NCBI RefSeq assembly: GCF_010645075.1
Contig: NZ_JAADZV010000007.1
Location: 248,001 to 312,000 of the forward strand
Direction of reading: 5' to 3'
Origin: Flavobacterium limi
GTDB taxonomy: Bacteria; Bacteroidota; Bacteroidia; Flavobacteriales; Flavobacteriaceae
DNA: 64,000 nucleotides
Every line of letters starts with the position of its first letter. Within the stretch, counting starts at the first letter, position 1. Shown here piece after piece: positions 7,880-16,922 of this stretch. Position numbers and translations under genes: made by a program. Under the pieces are notes generated by a model, which saw only the letters and a list, made by a program, of their open reading frames with translations, did not search any database and had not been told where the DNA came from.

Positions 7880-8305
7880 TTACTGAAACCATAAGTTCCA
7901 TGGAATTCTGCTTAAAATAAGCACTAACCCTAAACCGTAAAAAATAGCGAATGTTTTAAATTTTGCTTCACTATTTATTAGTTCTTTATGTTTTGACCAT
8001 CCTATTGTGATTAAAGCAATAGCAATTAAATTGATTAATGGGTGTTCTAATGAAGTTAGTCGAAGTGCTGCATTTGACATCTGACCAAAAGCATCTTTTC
8101 CTAACGGAGATACAAAATAAAGAATCAAACCGATTAATAGTTGTGTATGTGTCCCTATTAAAGCGAAAAGGGCAATTTTTCGGTCTTTAGCAGTAAAATC
8201 TTTTTTTGAAGTGAATCCTAAAATGGCATTTACAACTGCAATTAATAAAAGTAATAATGCCAAATAAGCCCAGCCAGAGTGGAGCTTTTGAATAAAATGA
8301 TACAT
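7880..8305 (-). CDS. four-helix integral membrane protein
   Basis: 141 residues with four hydrophobic segments (roughly 13-32, 46-67, 87-105 and 120-138). A conserved-looking HSGWAYLALLLLLIAVVNA begins the first helix, and His residues lie near helices 2 and 3 (THTQLLIG, LEHPLINL). Related Bacteroidota proteins are often labelled cytochrome b-like, but I see no firm heme-binding pair. It has its own -7 box and terminator, so it is probably monocistronic. Inner-membrane location is the only safe statement about function. Confidence 0.75.
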   Translation of the reverse strand: MYHFIQKLHSGWAYLALLLLLIAVVNAILGFTSKKDFTAKDRKIALFALIGTHTQLLIGLILYFVSPLGKDAFGQMSNAALRLTSLEHPLINLIAIALITIGWSKHKELINSEAKFKTFAIFYGLGLVLILSRIPWNLWFQ

Positions 8306-8326
8306 AGATTAATATTTTGTTTAAAA

Positions 8327-8334
8327 CAAATATA
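8327..8334 (-). promoter_or_regulatory. -7 box for the four-helix membrane protein gene
   Basis: Minus strand reads TATATTTG, an exact TAnnTTTG match 22 bp before the ATG. A TTG lies 24 bp further upstream, just outside the usual 17-23 bp spacing and inside the neighbouring terminator hairpin. Confidence 0.6.
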
Positions 8335-8347
8335 ACAAAAAAGGGTA

Positions 8348-8386
8348 TAAAAAAACGGCAATGACCTATAAAGTCAGTGCCGTTTT
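8348..8386 (-). terminator. terminator of the TonB-dependent receptor gene
   Basis: AAAACGGCAATGAC and GTCAGTGCCGTTTT form a 14-bp stem with one mismatch and a CTATAAA loop. A T-run follows on the minus strand. It starts 24 bp after the receptor stop codon. Confidence 0.88.
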
Positions 8387-8409
8387 GATATTTATTCTGG
8401 TTCTAAATT

Positions 8410-11130
8410 TTAGAAGTTAAATCTCATACTAAAGTTCCATGTTCTTCCAAATCCAAAATACACCTGGTTTGCATTTGCAATGCCATCGTATGTTTTTCCT
8501 GAGGAAGCATAAGTAGGTCCTGAAGTTCCTGATACAAAATCATCTGCAAATATGTTTGTTTTTGATTCAGAAATATAAATTTCATCTAAGACGTTGTTTA
8601 CATTCACTCTGAAGCTTAAAGAGCTTTTACCTGAAATTAACCATTTATATGAAACACCAGCATCCATTAATCCGTAAGAAGGTAATTCTAAAGTACCTTT
8701 ATGATTTTCTGCAGAAAATCTTCCTGGCTCAATAGCAGCATAAAGGCGATCCGTATAACGGTAATTTGCATCAACACTAAAACGTTCCAAAATTTCATAT
8801 GAAGCTCCTAAACTTGCTGTTGTCTGAGCTGCATCCCCAACTTTTACACCGTCAAGGTATAATGTCCCTGTTTCAAGCTGCACATTATTCTGATCAAACT
8901 TGGTATAACTTGCATCTCCTTCATATTTCCATTCTCCATATGAAAACATTGCATTTAAATTTAATTTTGGAGTTGGCCTTGCATTTAATTCAAGCTCGAC
9001 ACCAGTGTGAAGTTCGTTTACACCTAATGCGTCAAAATATCCGTTTCGGTTTGAAGAACTCGGGTCAGTTGATCTTTGGTATCTGTCTTCCCAAGAAGTA
9101 TAGTACACATTTAAATTAGCATTAATGATTGAAGATCTGTAACCATACCCTCCTTCAATTCCCAAGACTTTTTCATTAGGAGTATCAAATGCAACAGATT
9201 GATTATTACGATAGACTGCATTAAAGAATGGCTGTTTAGAATAATATCCTGCATTTGCAAAAACATTATGGTGCTCATTAATATTGTAGTTAGCACCCCC
9301 TTTTACGTTACCTCCTAAAATATTTTCAGTATCCGTTTTATAAAGCGGGTCAGACTTTAGATAAAGAAAAGTATCCTGTCTTTGAAATCCCTGGTTAGAA
9401 ATTGCACCCTGAACAAAAGCTGAAAGTTTTTCTCCTGAATATTCCAACTGCGTAAATGCTCCATACCAATTAACATATCCGTTATTGTCATATTCAATTT
9501 TTTCCTGATCTTTTACGTTTGTAAAAGGATTGAAACTTGGAGATGCCGAGTAGGTTTCATATAGATATCTACCATTTGGCTTAAAAGTAGCATTTTTATT
9601 ATCAAAATAAACATCAGCACCTAATCTGTCACTTACATTTCTAAAGTGGTATCCTGTATATGTTCTTGCATCAATACCAAAATCAAGAGTCAATGTTTCT
9701 GTTAATTTTTGATTTAAATTAATTACAGCACCATACCAGTCATGTGAGTTAATGGAAGCTCTTCTTGTAAATCCTGTTGTGCTGTTAACAACATATTCAC
9801 CATCAGCATTAGGAGTCAATGGAGCTCCAACAGTATTTGGCTGACCTGTATTAAACTTAACAAATTCATCAAAAGGGACTAAACCATCAGCAGTTTTGAA
9901 AGCGAAAGGACTTTTCCCAATACTTCCTGTTCCTCCTCCTCTACCCCATGAAGCGTATAATACTGAAGATAATTTGGTTCTCTCTGAAATTTTAAAGTCA
10001 TAATTAAGAGAAGCTACAGGTTTACTATAGAAGTTTCTCGCCCATGAATATTCTTCCCCATTTTTATACCCCCAATCAGAGTTATATTTAATGTTTGGCT
10101 CGTTCTTAGCCGGATCTCCGTATTGAATATAAGATGCTAAAGTATTAGCAAAACTTCTTTGGTGGTGCCATTGTGGAGCACCTGTGAAAGTAAATTGAAA
10201 ATCGTGCTTATTGTTTTTACTTGCATATCCAACCCCAACAAAGTAGTTTTGACCGGAGAATTTAGTACCATCAACATAACCATCCCCAATTGTATTACTT
10301 AATAATATAGAAAGTGACAGACCGTTATTCATTTTTCCTGTAGAATAGGAAACAAGACTCTTAAAATAATTATCATTACCTGTTGTAAAAGCAACTGTTC
10401 CGCCCTCTTTCATATCTGCAGATCTGGTCACAACATTTATAGTTCCCCCAACTGAAGATATAGCTAATTTAGAAGAACCTAAACCTCTTTGTACCTGCAT
10501 AGCAGAAGTAACATCTGACAAACCTGCCCAGTTACTCCAGTAAACAGAGCTATTTTCCATATCATTAACGGGAACACCGTTAATCATTACAGCAATGTTT
10601 CTTTGGTCAAATCCTCTAATATTGATTCTTGAATCTCCAAATCCACCACCTCCTTTTGTTGCATATACCGAAGGAGTATTGGCAAGAATCTCAGGAAATT
10701 CCTGTGACCCTAATTTTGTCTGAATTTCTGCAGCTTTAATTGTAGAAACAGCAACAGGAGTTTTTCTGTCTTTAGCAATATCGACTACTGTACTTTTAAC
10801 CACAATTTCTTGTAATTGATTAGAGTCGGACTCAAGGATTATAGATCCTAAATTTGTTGTTGAACCGTTTGAAACCGAAAATCTCAAAGTTTGGGTATTA
10901 TAACCCAGGTAAGTAATTACCAGTTCGCCAGTATTCGTTTGGCTTTCAATAGTAAATTTACCATCAAAATCGGTAGAAGTTGCAATTTTAGATCCTTTGA
11001 TAACTACATTAGCTCCTGGCAACGAACCTGTACCATCGGTAATAATACCTGTGATTTTACCCTGAGAAAATGCGGTTGAAACTATCATGAACAATAGTCC
11101 TGTAAGTAACCAATTTTTCATTGTCTTCAT
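8410..11130 (-). CDS. orphan TonB-dependent outer membrane receptor
   Basis: 906 residues. Signal peptide to about residue 23 (TAFSQ), then a carboxypeptidase-regulatory-like domain (about 24-110), a plug domain with EFPEILANTPSVYATKGGGGFGDSRI..., and a 22-strand beta-barrel ending in aromatic FSMRFNF. It imports a substrate across the outer membrane using TonB-ExbBD energy. Unlike SusC there is no SusD gene beside it and no VLKDAAS-type SusC signature, so it is a stand-alone receptor. The substrate is unknown; siderophore, peptide or vitamin are all possible. It has its own terminator and a probable -7 box, so it is transcribed alone. A second Met three codons in is an alternative start. Confidence 0.9.
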   Translation of the reverse strand: MKTMKNWLLTGLLFMIVSTAFSQGKITGIITDGTGSLPGANVVIKGSKIATSTDFDGKFTIESQTNTGELVITYLGYNTQTLRFSVSNGSTTNLGSIILESDSNQLQEIVVKSTVVDIAKDRKTPVAVSTIKAAEIQTKLGSQEFPEILANTPSVYATKGGGGFGDSRINIRGFDQRNIAVMINGVPVNDMENSSVYWSNWAGLSDVTSAMQVQRGLGSSKLAISSVGGTINVVTRSADMKEGGTVAFTTGNDNYFKSLVSYSTGKMNNGLSLSILLSNTIGDGYVDGTKFSGQNYFVGVGYASKNNKHDFQFTFTGAPQWHHQRSFANTLASYIQYGDPAKNEPNIKYNSDWGYKNGEEYSWARNFYSKPVASLNYDFKISERTKLSSVLYASWGRGGGTGSIGKSPFAFKTADGLVPFDEFVKFNTGQPNTVGAPLTPNADGEYVVNSTTGFTRRASINSHDWYGAVINLNQKLTETLTLDFGIDARTYTGYHFRNVSDRLGADVYFDNKNATFKPNGRYLYETYSASPSFNPFTNVKDQEKIEYDNNGYVNWYGAFTQLEYSGEKLSAFVQGAISNQGFQRQDTFLYLKSDPLYKTDTENILGGNVKGGANYNINEHHNVFANAGYYSKQPFFNAVYRNNQSVAFDTPNEKVLGIEGGYGYRSSIINANLNVYYTSWEDRYQRSTDPSSSNRNGYFDALGVNELHTGVELELNARPTPKLNLNAMFSYGEWKYEGDASYTKFDQNNVQLETGTLYLDGVKVGDAAQTTASLGASYEILERFSVDANYRYTDRLYAAIEPGRFSAENHKGTLELPSYGLMDAGVSYKWLISGKSSLSFRVNVNNVLDEIYISESKTNIFADDFVSGTSGPTYASSGKTYDGIANANQVYFGFGRTWNFSMRFNF

Positions 11131-11158
11131 TTGTTATTTTTTTGTTTATTGTTTTTGG

Positions 11159-11166
11159 CAAAATTA
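11159..11166 (-). promoter_or_regulatory. -7 box for the TonB-dependent receptor gene
   Basis: Minus strand reads TAATTTTG, matching TAnnTTTG, 29 bp before the receptor start. The remaining gap to pgi (11167-11384) is very AT-rich and shows no other feature. Confidence 0.5.
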
Positions 11167-11384
11167 TAACAAATTAATCAGATAATGTTAGCAAAAAGTT
11201 AAGAATAACAAGTTTTGCGTATTGCATTGAACATTAATACGATTTTATCTTTAAATGATAAATAAAATATAATTTTTCAATTTAATGTTTATTTTTTTTA
11301 TTAAAAAAATAATAATATTGGCAACCAAAACCTTGTAAAGAAGTAATAATCAATATTTTTTGTAAGAATCTTTAAAATTATATA

Positions 11385-11416
11385 ACAAAAAACGCCGTAA
11401 TTTAAAAAATTACGGC
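11385..11416 (-). terminator. pgi terminator
   Basis: GCCGTAATT (11394-11402) pairs with AATTACGGC (11408-11416). A G followed by T6 comes next on the minus strand. It starts 29 bp after the pgi stop codon. Confidence 0.88.
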
Positions 11417-11445
11417 CTTCCTGTTTTTAATAAAATTAAAAGCTG

Positions 11446-13089
11446 TTATTTTTTGCTTAAGAAATGATTAAGCAAAAATGAAGTCGAACTATCATGCGTT
11501 TTTACCGTTTTAGAATTGATTTCATCTAAAATAGAATTTGCCAGTTGTTTTCCTAATTCTACCCCCCATTGATCAAAACTAAAAATATTCCAGATTACTC
11601 CCTGAACAAAAATCTTATGCTCGTATAAAGCAATCAATGAACCCAAGCTTTTTGGTGTAAGTTTATCGATCAGAATAGTATTGGTTGGTTTGTTTCCTGT
11701 AAAAACTTTAAATGGCAATAAGTAAGCTGCTTTTTCTGCAGAAAGTCCTTGTTTGTCAAACTCTGCCTGAACCTGTGCAGCCGTTTTTCCGTTTAGTAAA
11801 GCTTCTGTCTGAGCAAAAAAGTTAGACATCAATTTATCATGATGATCTTCGTTTCCGTATAATGGTTTTACGAATCCAATAAAGTCTGTCGGAATCAATT
11901 TTGTTCCCTGGTGGATTAGTTGAAAAAACGCGTGTTGTGAATTTGTTCCCGGCTCTCCCCAGATAATAGTTCCGGTTTGATAGTTAACCGGTTTTCCGTC
12001 GCGGCCAACACTTTTTCCGTTGCTTTCCATGGTTGCCTGCTGCAGGTATGGTGCTAACTTTTGCAAATACTGCGTGTATGGAATCAAAGCTTCACTCTCG
12101 GCACCATAAAAATTATTGTACCAAACACTCAACAAAGCTAAAATTACCGGAATATTTTGATCGAATTCTGCCGACTTGAAATGTTCATCCATTTCGTTGG
12201 CGCCTTTCAATAAATCATTGTAATTATCGAAACCAATTGCCAAAGCAATGCTCAGACCAACTGCGCTCCATAATGAAAATCTTCCTCCAACCCAGTCCCA
12301 CATCGGGAAAACATTATCAGGATTAATCCCGAATTCCGTTACTTTTTGGATATTGGTAGAAACTGCCACAAAATGTTTGGCAATATCTTCCTGAGATGCT
12401 GATTTCAAAAACCATTCTTTGATAGTTTCTGAGTTTGATAATGTTTCCTGAGTTGTAAAAGTCTTAGAAACAATCAAAAATAATGTGGTTTCAGGATTCA
12501 ATTTTTTGATTACTTCATTCACGTGATCACCATCTACATTCGAAACGAAATGTACATTTAAATGATTTTTGTAAAATTGTAAAGCTTCCACAGCCATTGC
12601 AGGACCAAGGTCAGAACCCCCAATTCCTATGTTTACGATATCCGTAAAAGCTTTTCCGGTATATCCTTTTCTTTCTCCCGAAATTACTTCGTTTGTGAAG
12701 TTTTTAATTTTATTTTTTACTTCGTAAACTTCCGAAATTACATTTTCTCCGTCTACTTTTATAACTGCAGACTCCGGTGCGCGCAAAGCAGTATGCAAAA
12801 CCGCTCTGTTTTCTGTCTGATTGATGATTTCTCCTCCAAAATATTGAGCAATAGCACTTTTTAATTCAATTGAATTTGCTAATTTCAGCAAAAGCGAAAT
12901 AGTTTCTTCGCTAATATTGTTTTTAGAATAATCAACTAAAAAGTCATTCCATTGCAAATTGAATTTTTCTACACGATTAACATCCTGCTGAAATAATTCC
13001 TGTATTGTAGTCTGCTGAATTGCGTTGAAGTGGTTTTGAAGATTTTTCCACGCATCAGTTCCTGTTGGATTTGTTGTGTTTAAAGCCAT
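11446..13089 (-). CDS. pgi: glucose-6-phosphate isomerase
   Basis: 547 residues, normal for the long PGI form. Interconverts glucose-6-phosphate and fructose-6-phosphate in cytoplasmic glycolysis. Signatures are NIGIGGSDLGPAMA near residue 150, SKTFTTQETL for sugar-phosphate binding, WVGGRFSLWSAVG with the active-site segment, and the C-terminal EHKIFVQGVIWNIFSFDQWGVELGK. It is flanked by its own -7 box and terminator and so is probably monocistronic. Nothing unusual is seen. Confidence 0.96.
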   Translation of the reverse strand: MALNTTNPTGTDAWKNLQNHFNAIQQTTIQELFQQDVNRVEKFNLQWNDFLVDYSKNNISEETISLLLKLANSIELKSAIAQYFGGEIINQTENRAVLHTALRAPESAVIKVDGENVISEVYEVKNKIKNFTNEVISGERKGYTGKAFTDIVNIGIGGSDLGPAMAVEALQFYKNHLNVHFVSNVDGDHVNEVIKKLNPETTLFLIVSKTFTTQETLSNSETIKEWFLKSASQEDIAKHFVAVSTNIQKVTEFGINPDNVFPMWDWVGGRFSLWSAVGLSIALAIGFDNYNDLLKGANEMDEHFKSAEFDQNIPVILALLSVWYNNFYGAESEALIPYTQYLQKLAPYLQQATMESNGKSVGRDGKPVNYQTGTIIWGEPGTNSQHAFFQLIHQGTKLIPTDFIGFVKPLYGNEDHHDKLMSNFFAQTEALLNGKTAAQVQAEFDKQGLSAEKAAYLLPFKVFTGNKPTNTILIDKLTPKSLGSLIALYEHKIFVQGVIWNIFSFDQWGVELGKQLANSILDEINSKTVKTHDSSTSFLLNHFLSKK

Positions 13090-13120
13090 TTTTTTTTAAT
13101 TGTAGTTTTTTTTAGAAACA

Positions 13121-13128
13121 CAAAAATA
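13121..13128 (-). promoter_or_regulatory. -7 box for pgi
   Basis: Minus strand reads TATTTTTG, an exact TAnnTTTG match 32 bp before the pgi ATG. No clear -33 partner is seen. Confidence 0.5.
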
Positions 13129-13252
13129 CTGAAATTAGTTTTTAATAACGGAACGCTTTGCAATTATATAACAATTAGTTACGAAAACGTTTTATGTTTT
13201 TACTCATCCTGAAAAATTCTACTTAATTCAATGATTTGGAAAATACATACGG

Positions 13253-13624
13253 CTATAACATTATTCTAAAATTTTTATCAGTAGCCAACAATACTAATGT
13301 AAGAACACACATTATTAAAGAGTTATAAAAATAAACATATTCTTTATGAGCCATATGAGTTGTAAATGCACCAACGGCAAATGGAAATAAAAATAATATT
13401 CCCGCATTTTTATATTGTGGCTTAAAAATTCCAATTATAAGGAGTATTACACCAAATAATTCTAAAATCCCAATTGAGATTGTCCAGATTTTATTAAACC
13501 CCAAAGATTTCATACTTTGCATCATCGATTTTTTTTGAAATACTTTAAAAAGCGATGCATAACCAAATACATAAAGATAATAAGCATAGCTTAGCCAGTG
13601 AAGAGTCATTTTAATTGTTTCCAT
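13253..13624 (-). CDS. DoxX-like four-helix membrane protein
   Basis: 123 residues with four predicted membrane helices. KVFQKKSMMQSMKSLGFNKIWTISIGILELFGVILLIIGIF has the layout of the DoxX/DoxX-like family: a charged loop after helix 1, then helix 2 starting with an ILE(L)FG motif. Some family members are linked to quinone or redox membrane complexes, but most are uncharacterised. It is divergent from an HxlR regulator with 91 bp between starts. HxlR regulators commonly control the adjacent divergent gene, so this is its likely target. Confidence 0.75.
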   Translation of the reverse strand: METIKMTLHWLSYAYYLYVFGYASLFKVFQKKSMMQSMKSLGFNKIWTISIGILELFGVILLIIGIFKPQYKNAGILFLFPFAVGAFTTHMAHKEYVYFYNSLIMCVLTLVLLATDKNFRIML

Positions 13625-13715
13625 TTTTTAAAATTTTAATTTTCACAAATATCATTATTAACGCTCAAAAAAAAGGATACATACCTAATTGTAAGGAACA
13701 AACAAAATAGTAAGT

Positions 13716-14078
13716 ATGAAACTTAGAAAAGAAAACTCCACTAATAACATTAACGAAATTTACTGGAAAGAAAACTGCGGAATTGCTTTTACATTATCAC
13801 TAATTGGAGGCAGATGGAAAATCAACATCCTGTCTTATCTGCTTGCTGAAAAAAAACTCAGATATAATGAATTAAAAAGCAGACTGACCGGGATTTCTGA
13901 ACGCATTTTAGTTTTAAAACTTAAGGAATTAGAACAGGATGATTTGATAAAGAGAATTGTACACGCACAAGTTCCTCCAAAAGTAGAATATGAATTAACA
14001 GAGCTTGGGCAATCTTTTAAAGAGATATTGATTTTGATGGATCAATGGGGTGAAACAAATTTGAAGAAACTATTTTAA
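13716..14078 (+). CDS. HxlR-family winged-helix regulator with conserved N-terminal Cys
   Basis: 120 residues. Family signatures: CGIAFTLSLIGGRWKINIL near residue 21, LRYNELKSRLTGISERILVLKLKELEQDDLI for the recognition helix, and the wing region VEYELTELGQSF. Cys21 matches the position of the redox-sensing Cys in YodB/HypR-type proteins, so it may respond to oxidants or electrophiles. It acts as a cytoplasmic DNA-binding dimer. It is divergent from the DoxX-like gene, its probable target. I see no convincing perfect palindrome between them. Confidence 0.85.
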   Translation: MKLRKENSTNNINEIYWKENCGIAFTLSLIGGRWKINILSYLLAEKKLRYNELKSRLTGISERILVLKLKELEQDDLIKRIVHAQVPPKVEYELTELGQSFKEILILMDQWGETNLKKLF

Positions 14079-14100
14079 TCTAAAAAAACAAAATTCTTCA

Positions 14101-14721
14101 CTACCAAATCTTCCACCAGGGCTTTTTATTGATTTCAATTGTCTTTTTATCCTTGTTGATCTCAATCCTTTTTGATTCTTCAACTTTTATGGTTGTATCA
14201 TCGAAAAACATTTCGCCGAGATCATTCATCCCAATTGGTGCTTTGGTCTTTTCCTTCCAGTTTTCTGTTTGCAATTCCGGAATTAAAGGAGCATTGATTT
14301 TGGAACTAAATTTTTGTCTGGCTTTCTCCGTTATTTCTTCTTCAATATTAGAAGTTGAATTTTTAAAAAGCGAAAGTGAATTATCCGGAATATGAAGCAG
14401 AAAAACCTGCGTTTTGTTTCCGATTTTTTGGATATCCAAAACTTTAAAAAATGTAATCTCATCCAAAAGAAAATGTCCGATTTTCGAAGATTCAGGATTG
14501 AATTTCGATAAATCTTTTGCATTGGCACTTGCAATTAAATATCTAAAATTACCTGAAAGTCCTCCACCCATAGAAGTCATATCGGTAAAGCCTTTCTCTT
14601 TGATTATTTGCCCAATTTTATAATTTGAAATTAGGTTTCCAGAAAGATTAGTGTCTCTGTAAAATAGTTTTAAATCTGAAAAAGTCTCATCAAGAGTTTC
14701 TTTAATGCGTTTGTTCTTCAT
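14101..14721 (-). CDS. unknown cytoplasmic protein
   Basis: 206 residues without signal peptide or membrane segments. A GGGLSGNFRYLIAS stretch near residue 52 and a C-terminus rich in Lys/Ile ending NKKPWWKIW are the only striking parts. The ending resembles short membrane-associated amphipathic tails, but no family is recognised. It starts 16 bp after the M23 peptidase stop, same strand, so it is probably the last gene of the DUF3108-kynA-M23 unit. Function unknown. Confidence 0.65.
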   Translation of the reverse strand: MKNKRIKETLDETFSDLKLFYRDTNLSGNLISNYKIGQIIKEKGFTDMTSMGGGLSGNFRYLIASANAKDLSKFNPESSKIGHFLLDEITFFKVLDIQKIGNKTQVFLLHIPDNSLSLFKNSTSNIEEEITEKARQKFSSKINAPLIPELQTENWKEKTKAPIGMNDLGEMFFDDTTIKVEESKRIEINKDKKTIEINKKPWWKIW

Positions 14722-14737
14722 GTTTTTCTAAGAAATA

Positions 14738-15958
14738 CTAAAGATTACCAATACTATCCAGTTCTCTCTTTAAAGGTTCCATTTGTCTTAAGAAACGGGT
14801 TTTATCATTTCCGGTCAAAGATTCCCCTGTTGGTAAGTTAAGACGAAGTGCATCTACCTGAATGCCATTTTTCCAGAAACGATAGCAAACATGAGGCCCG
14901 GAAGCTAGTCCAGTACTTCCAACAAGTCCGATGGTTTGTCCTTGTGTTACACGCTGTCCGCGGCGGACCAGAATTTTAGACATATGCAAATACTGGGTCG
15001 AATAAGTCCCGTTGTGTTTTACTTTTACAAAATTTCCGTTTCCGGCAGTGTAACCTGTCTGTTCAACTATCCCCGAAGCTGTTGTAGAAATTGGGGTTCC
15101 TCTTGGAGCTGCATAATCAGTTCCTTTGTGGGCTTTCCATCTGTGCTGTACCGGATGAAACCTGTTCATGGTAAATCTTGAAGTAATACGGCTGAATTTA
15201 ATTGGTGTTTTTAAGAAGAAGTTTTTAAGTGTTTTTCCTTCATCATCATAATATTCAATTTTCCGGGAGAGCGTATCTTTTTCAAATGGAAAAGCGTAGA
15301 TGATTTTTCCTTTGTATTCAAAAAATGCTGCCTGTAAGTCTTCTACGCCGTCGTAGGTTTTACCATTAATGAAACGTTCTGTAAAAATTAAACCGTAGCG
15401 ATCTCCTTTTTTAAGCTTGAAAAAATCGATAGACCAGGAAAACACCTTTGTAATTCGGCTGGCAAGAGCAGCCTCGACACTATTATTTCCTAAAGTTTCA
15501 GATAAAGAACTTTTTAAGACACCGCCAATTATTTTGCGCTTGAACGTAACCGGTTTTACCTTTTTGTAAGCTGATGCAATACTGTCCCTAAAATCTACCA
15601 CATAATACGTAAGTGCATCAGGCTGATAAATAAAAACCTGCAGTTTATTGGTTTTGTTTTTTGACCGAAGAATAGTGTAAGGTTTATTATAACGAATGGT
15701 CCTTACATTAAAAGAATCCTTTACCTGCTCTACAATATTATAAACCTGTTTATCACCAATATTCTGACCTTGTATTATGGATCCAAAAGAATCTCCTTTT
15801 TGTACCGTATCGTGAACAACATTAAAATCATTGTAATTAAATCCAAATTCTACCTTTTTAGTTTTTGGCTTACTAATTTTAGTTTCAACTTTTTCTTCTG
15901 TTTTATTACATGAAATTATTGAAAATAAGAATGTTATAATTACGAATGCTTTTTTCAA
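14738..15958 (-). CDS. M23-family peptidase lipoprotein with a Cys in place of a zinc His
   Basis: 406 residues if translation starts at TTG 15958, giving LKKAFVIITFLFSIISC with a lipobox Cys17. This start lies just after the kynA stop. An ATG at 15997 would overlap kynA by 17 bp and add a 13-residue N-region. The C-terminal LytM/M23 domain covers about residues 255-370: HKGTD gives zinc ligands His277 and Asp281, YLH gives His325, and GPHVCYRF gives His356. The usual HxH third ligand is Cys358. An OapA/LysM-like opacity segment may precede it. The likely role is peptidoglycan endopeptidase or scaffold at the envelope. Cys could ligate zinc, so activity is not excluded. Confidence 0.85.
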   Translation of the reverse strand: MKKAFVIITFLFSIISCNKTEEKVETKISKPKTKKVEFGFNYNDFNVVHDTVQKGDSFGSIIQGQNIGDKQVYNIVEQVKDSFNVRTIRYNKPYTILRSKNKTNKLQVFIYQPDALTYYVVDFRDSIASAYKKVKPVTFKRKIIGGVLKSSLSETLGNNSVEAALASRITKVFSWSIDFFKLKKGDRYGLIFTERFINGKTYDGVEDLQAAFFEYKGKIIYAFPFEKDTLSRKIEYYDDEGKTLKNFFLKTPIKFSRITSRFTMNRFHPVQHRWKAHKGTDYAAPRGTPISTTASGIVEQTGYTAGNGNFVKVKHNGTYSTQYLHMSKILVRRGQRVTQGQTIGLVGSTGLASGPHVCYRFWKNGIQVDALRLNLPTGESLTGNDKTRFLRQMEPLKRELDSIGNL

Positions 15959-15980
15959 ACTTTTATTTTTTTCTGGAAAA

Positions 15981-16922
15981 CTAAGCCGTCGGCTCATTCC
16001 CCCAATTGGACAATTCTTCTTCGGTCCACAATTTAGGAAAAAAGATGCGTCTTTGGTATTTTGGGTGCATATATTTTTGCCAGTCGCTTCCACCTGTAGC
16101 TTCTCCGTTTCCTTTTCCGCTTTCCAGAATATATTTTATAGCTGTATTTAAATGCTGCATTACCCAGGTAATATTTACCGTATAATCATAATGACGCATT
16201 GCCTTAATCAATTCGGTATTTTGCTGATCTTGAATTGGTAACTGAGTAAATTTTTGCCAGATATTTTTCGTTTTAAAATCTGACATTTGGCTCAGAAACT
16301 GCCCTTTATATTTTTTTTCGAATTCCTGAAGCAAATACGATTTCTCACCTGTCTGGTAATCTTTTCCTGCAGCCTGCCAGTACAAATATTCAAAAGAAGT
16401 TGCTACATCAGTGTTTTCATCAAAACTAGCTTTGTATCTTCTATCCGTTAGATTAATAACATCTGTTGAAGCAAACTCAATCATTCTGTATTGTGCACTT
16501 TGGAAACCACTTGCGGGAGTCAGGGTATTTCTGAATTTCATGTATTGGTCTACATCCATTCCGTTTTCCATAATACTGAACGAATTGGTCAGCATGTCAA
16601 AATAGCGGGTAATTCTGGAAAGTCTTTCACTAAAAAACTCTACCTGAATATTTTCAGTATCGGCAATCTGATCAATTTCCCACAAAATCATTTTAAAAAT
16701 CAATTCGTTGACCTGATGATACATAATAAAAACCATTTCATCAGGAAGCGTAGTGCGTTGTATCTGAAGATTTAAAAGTGCATCCGTTTGGATATAATCC
16801 CAGTATGTAATTGGTTTAGACCAAAGCAATCCTTCAAGCTGAACATCTGTTTTTTGATTTATAGCTTTAAATTTAAGATCAATTTCTTTCAGGATTGATT
16901 CAGAATTATCTGTGGTATTCAT
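15981..16922 (-). CDS. kynA: tryptophan 2,3-dioxygenase
   Basis: 313 residues. Heme enzyme that opens the indole ring of Trp to give N-formylkynurenine in the cytoplasm, the first step of the kynurenine route. The MYHQVNELIFKMILWEID segment near residue 68 carries the distal His and Glu/Phe pocket found in TDO. The C-terminal GNGEATGGSDWQKYM matches the TDO GTGGS-type loop. Its ATG shares one base with the TAA of the upstream DUF3108 gene (TAATG), so translation is coupled. An M23 peptidase gene follows. Together with hpd and hmgA nearby it suggests grouped aromatic amino-acid breakdown. Confidence 0.9.
   Translation of the reverse strand: MNTTDNSESILKEIDLKFKAINQKTDVQLEGLLWSKPITYWDYIQTDALLNLQIQRTTLPDEMVFIMYHQVNELIFKMILWEIDQIADTENIQVEFFSERLSRITRYFDMLTNSFSIMENGMDVDQYMKFRNTLTPASGFQSAQYRMIEFASTDVINLTDRRYKASFDENTDVATSFEYLYWQAAGKDYQTGEKSYLLQEFEKKYKGQFLSQMSDFKTKNIWQKFTQLPIQDQQNTELIKAMRHYDYTVNITWVMQHLNTAIKYILESGKGNGEATGGSDWQKYMHPKYQRRIFFPKLWTEEELSNWGNEPTA

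Noticed and set aside
13672..13700. TACCTAATTGTAAGG as an HxlR operator
   Set aside because: Only three to four symmetric base pairs on each side; too weak to call.
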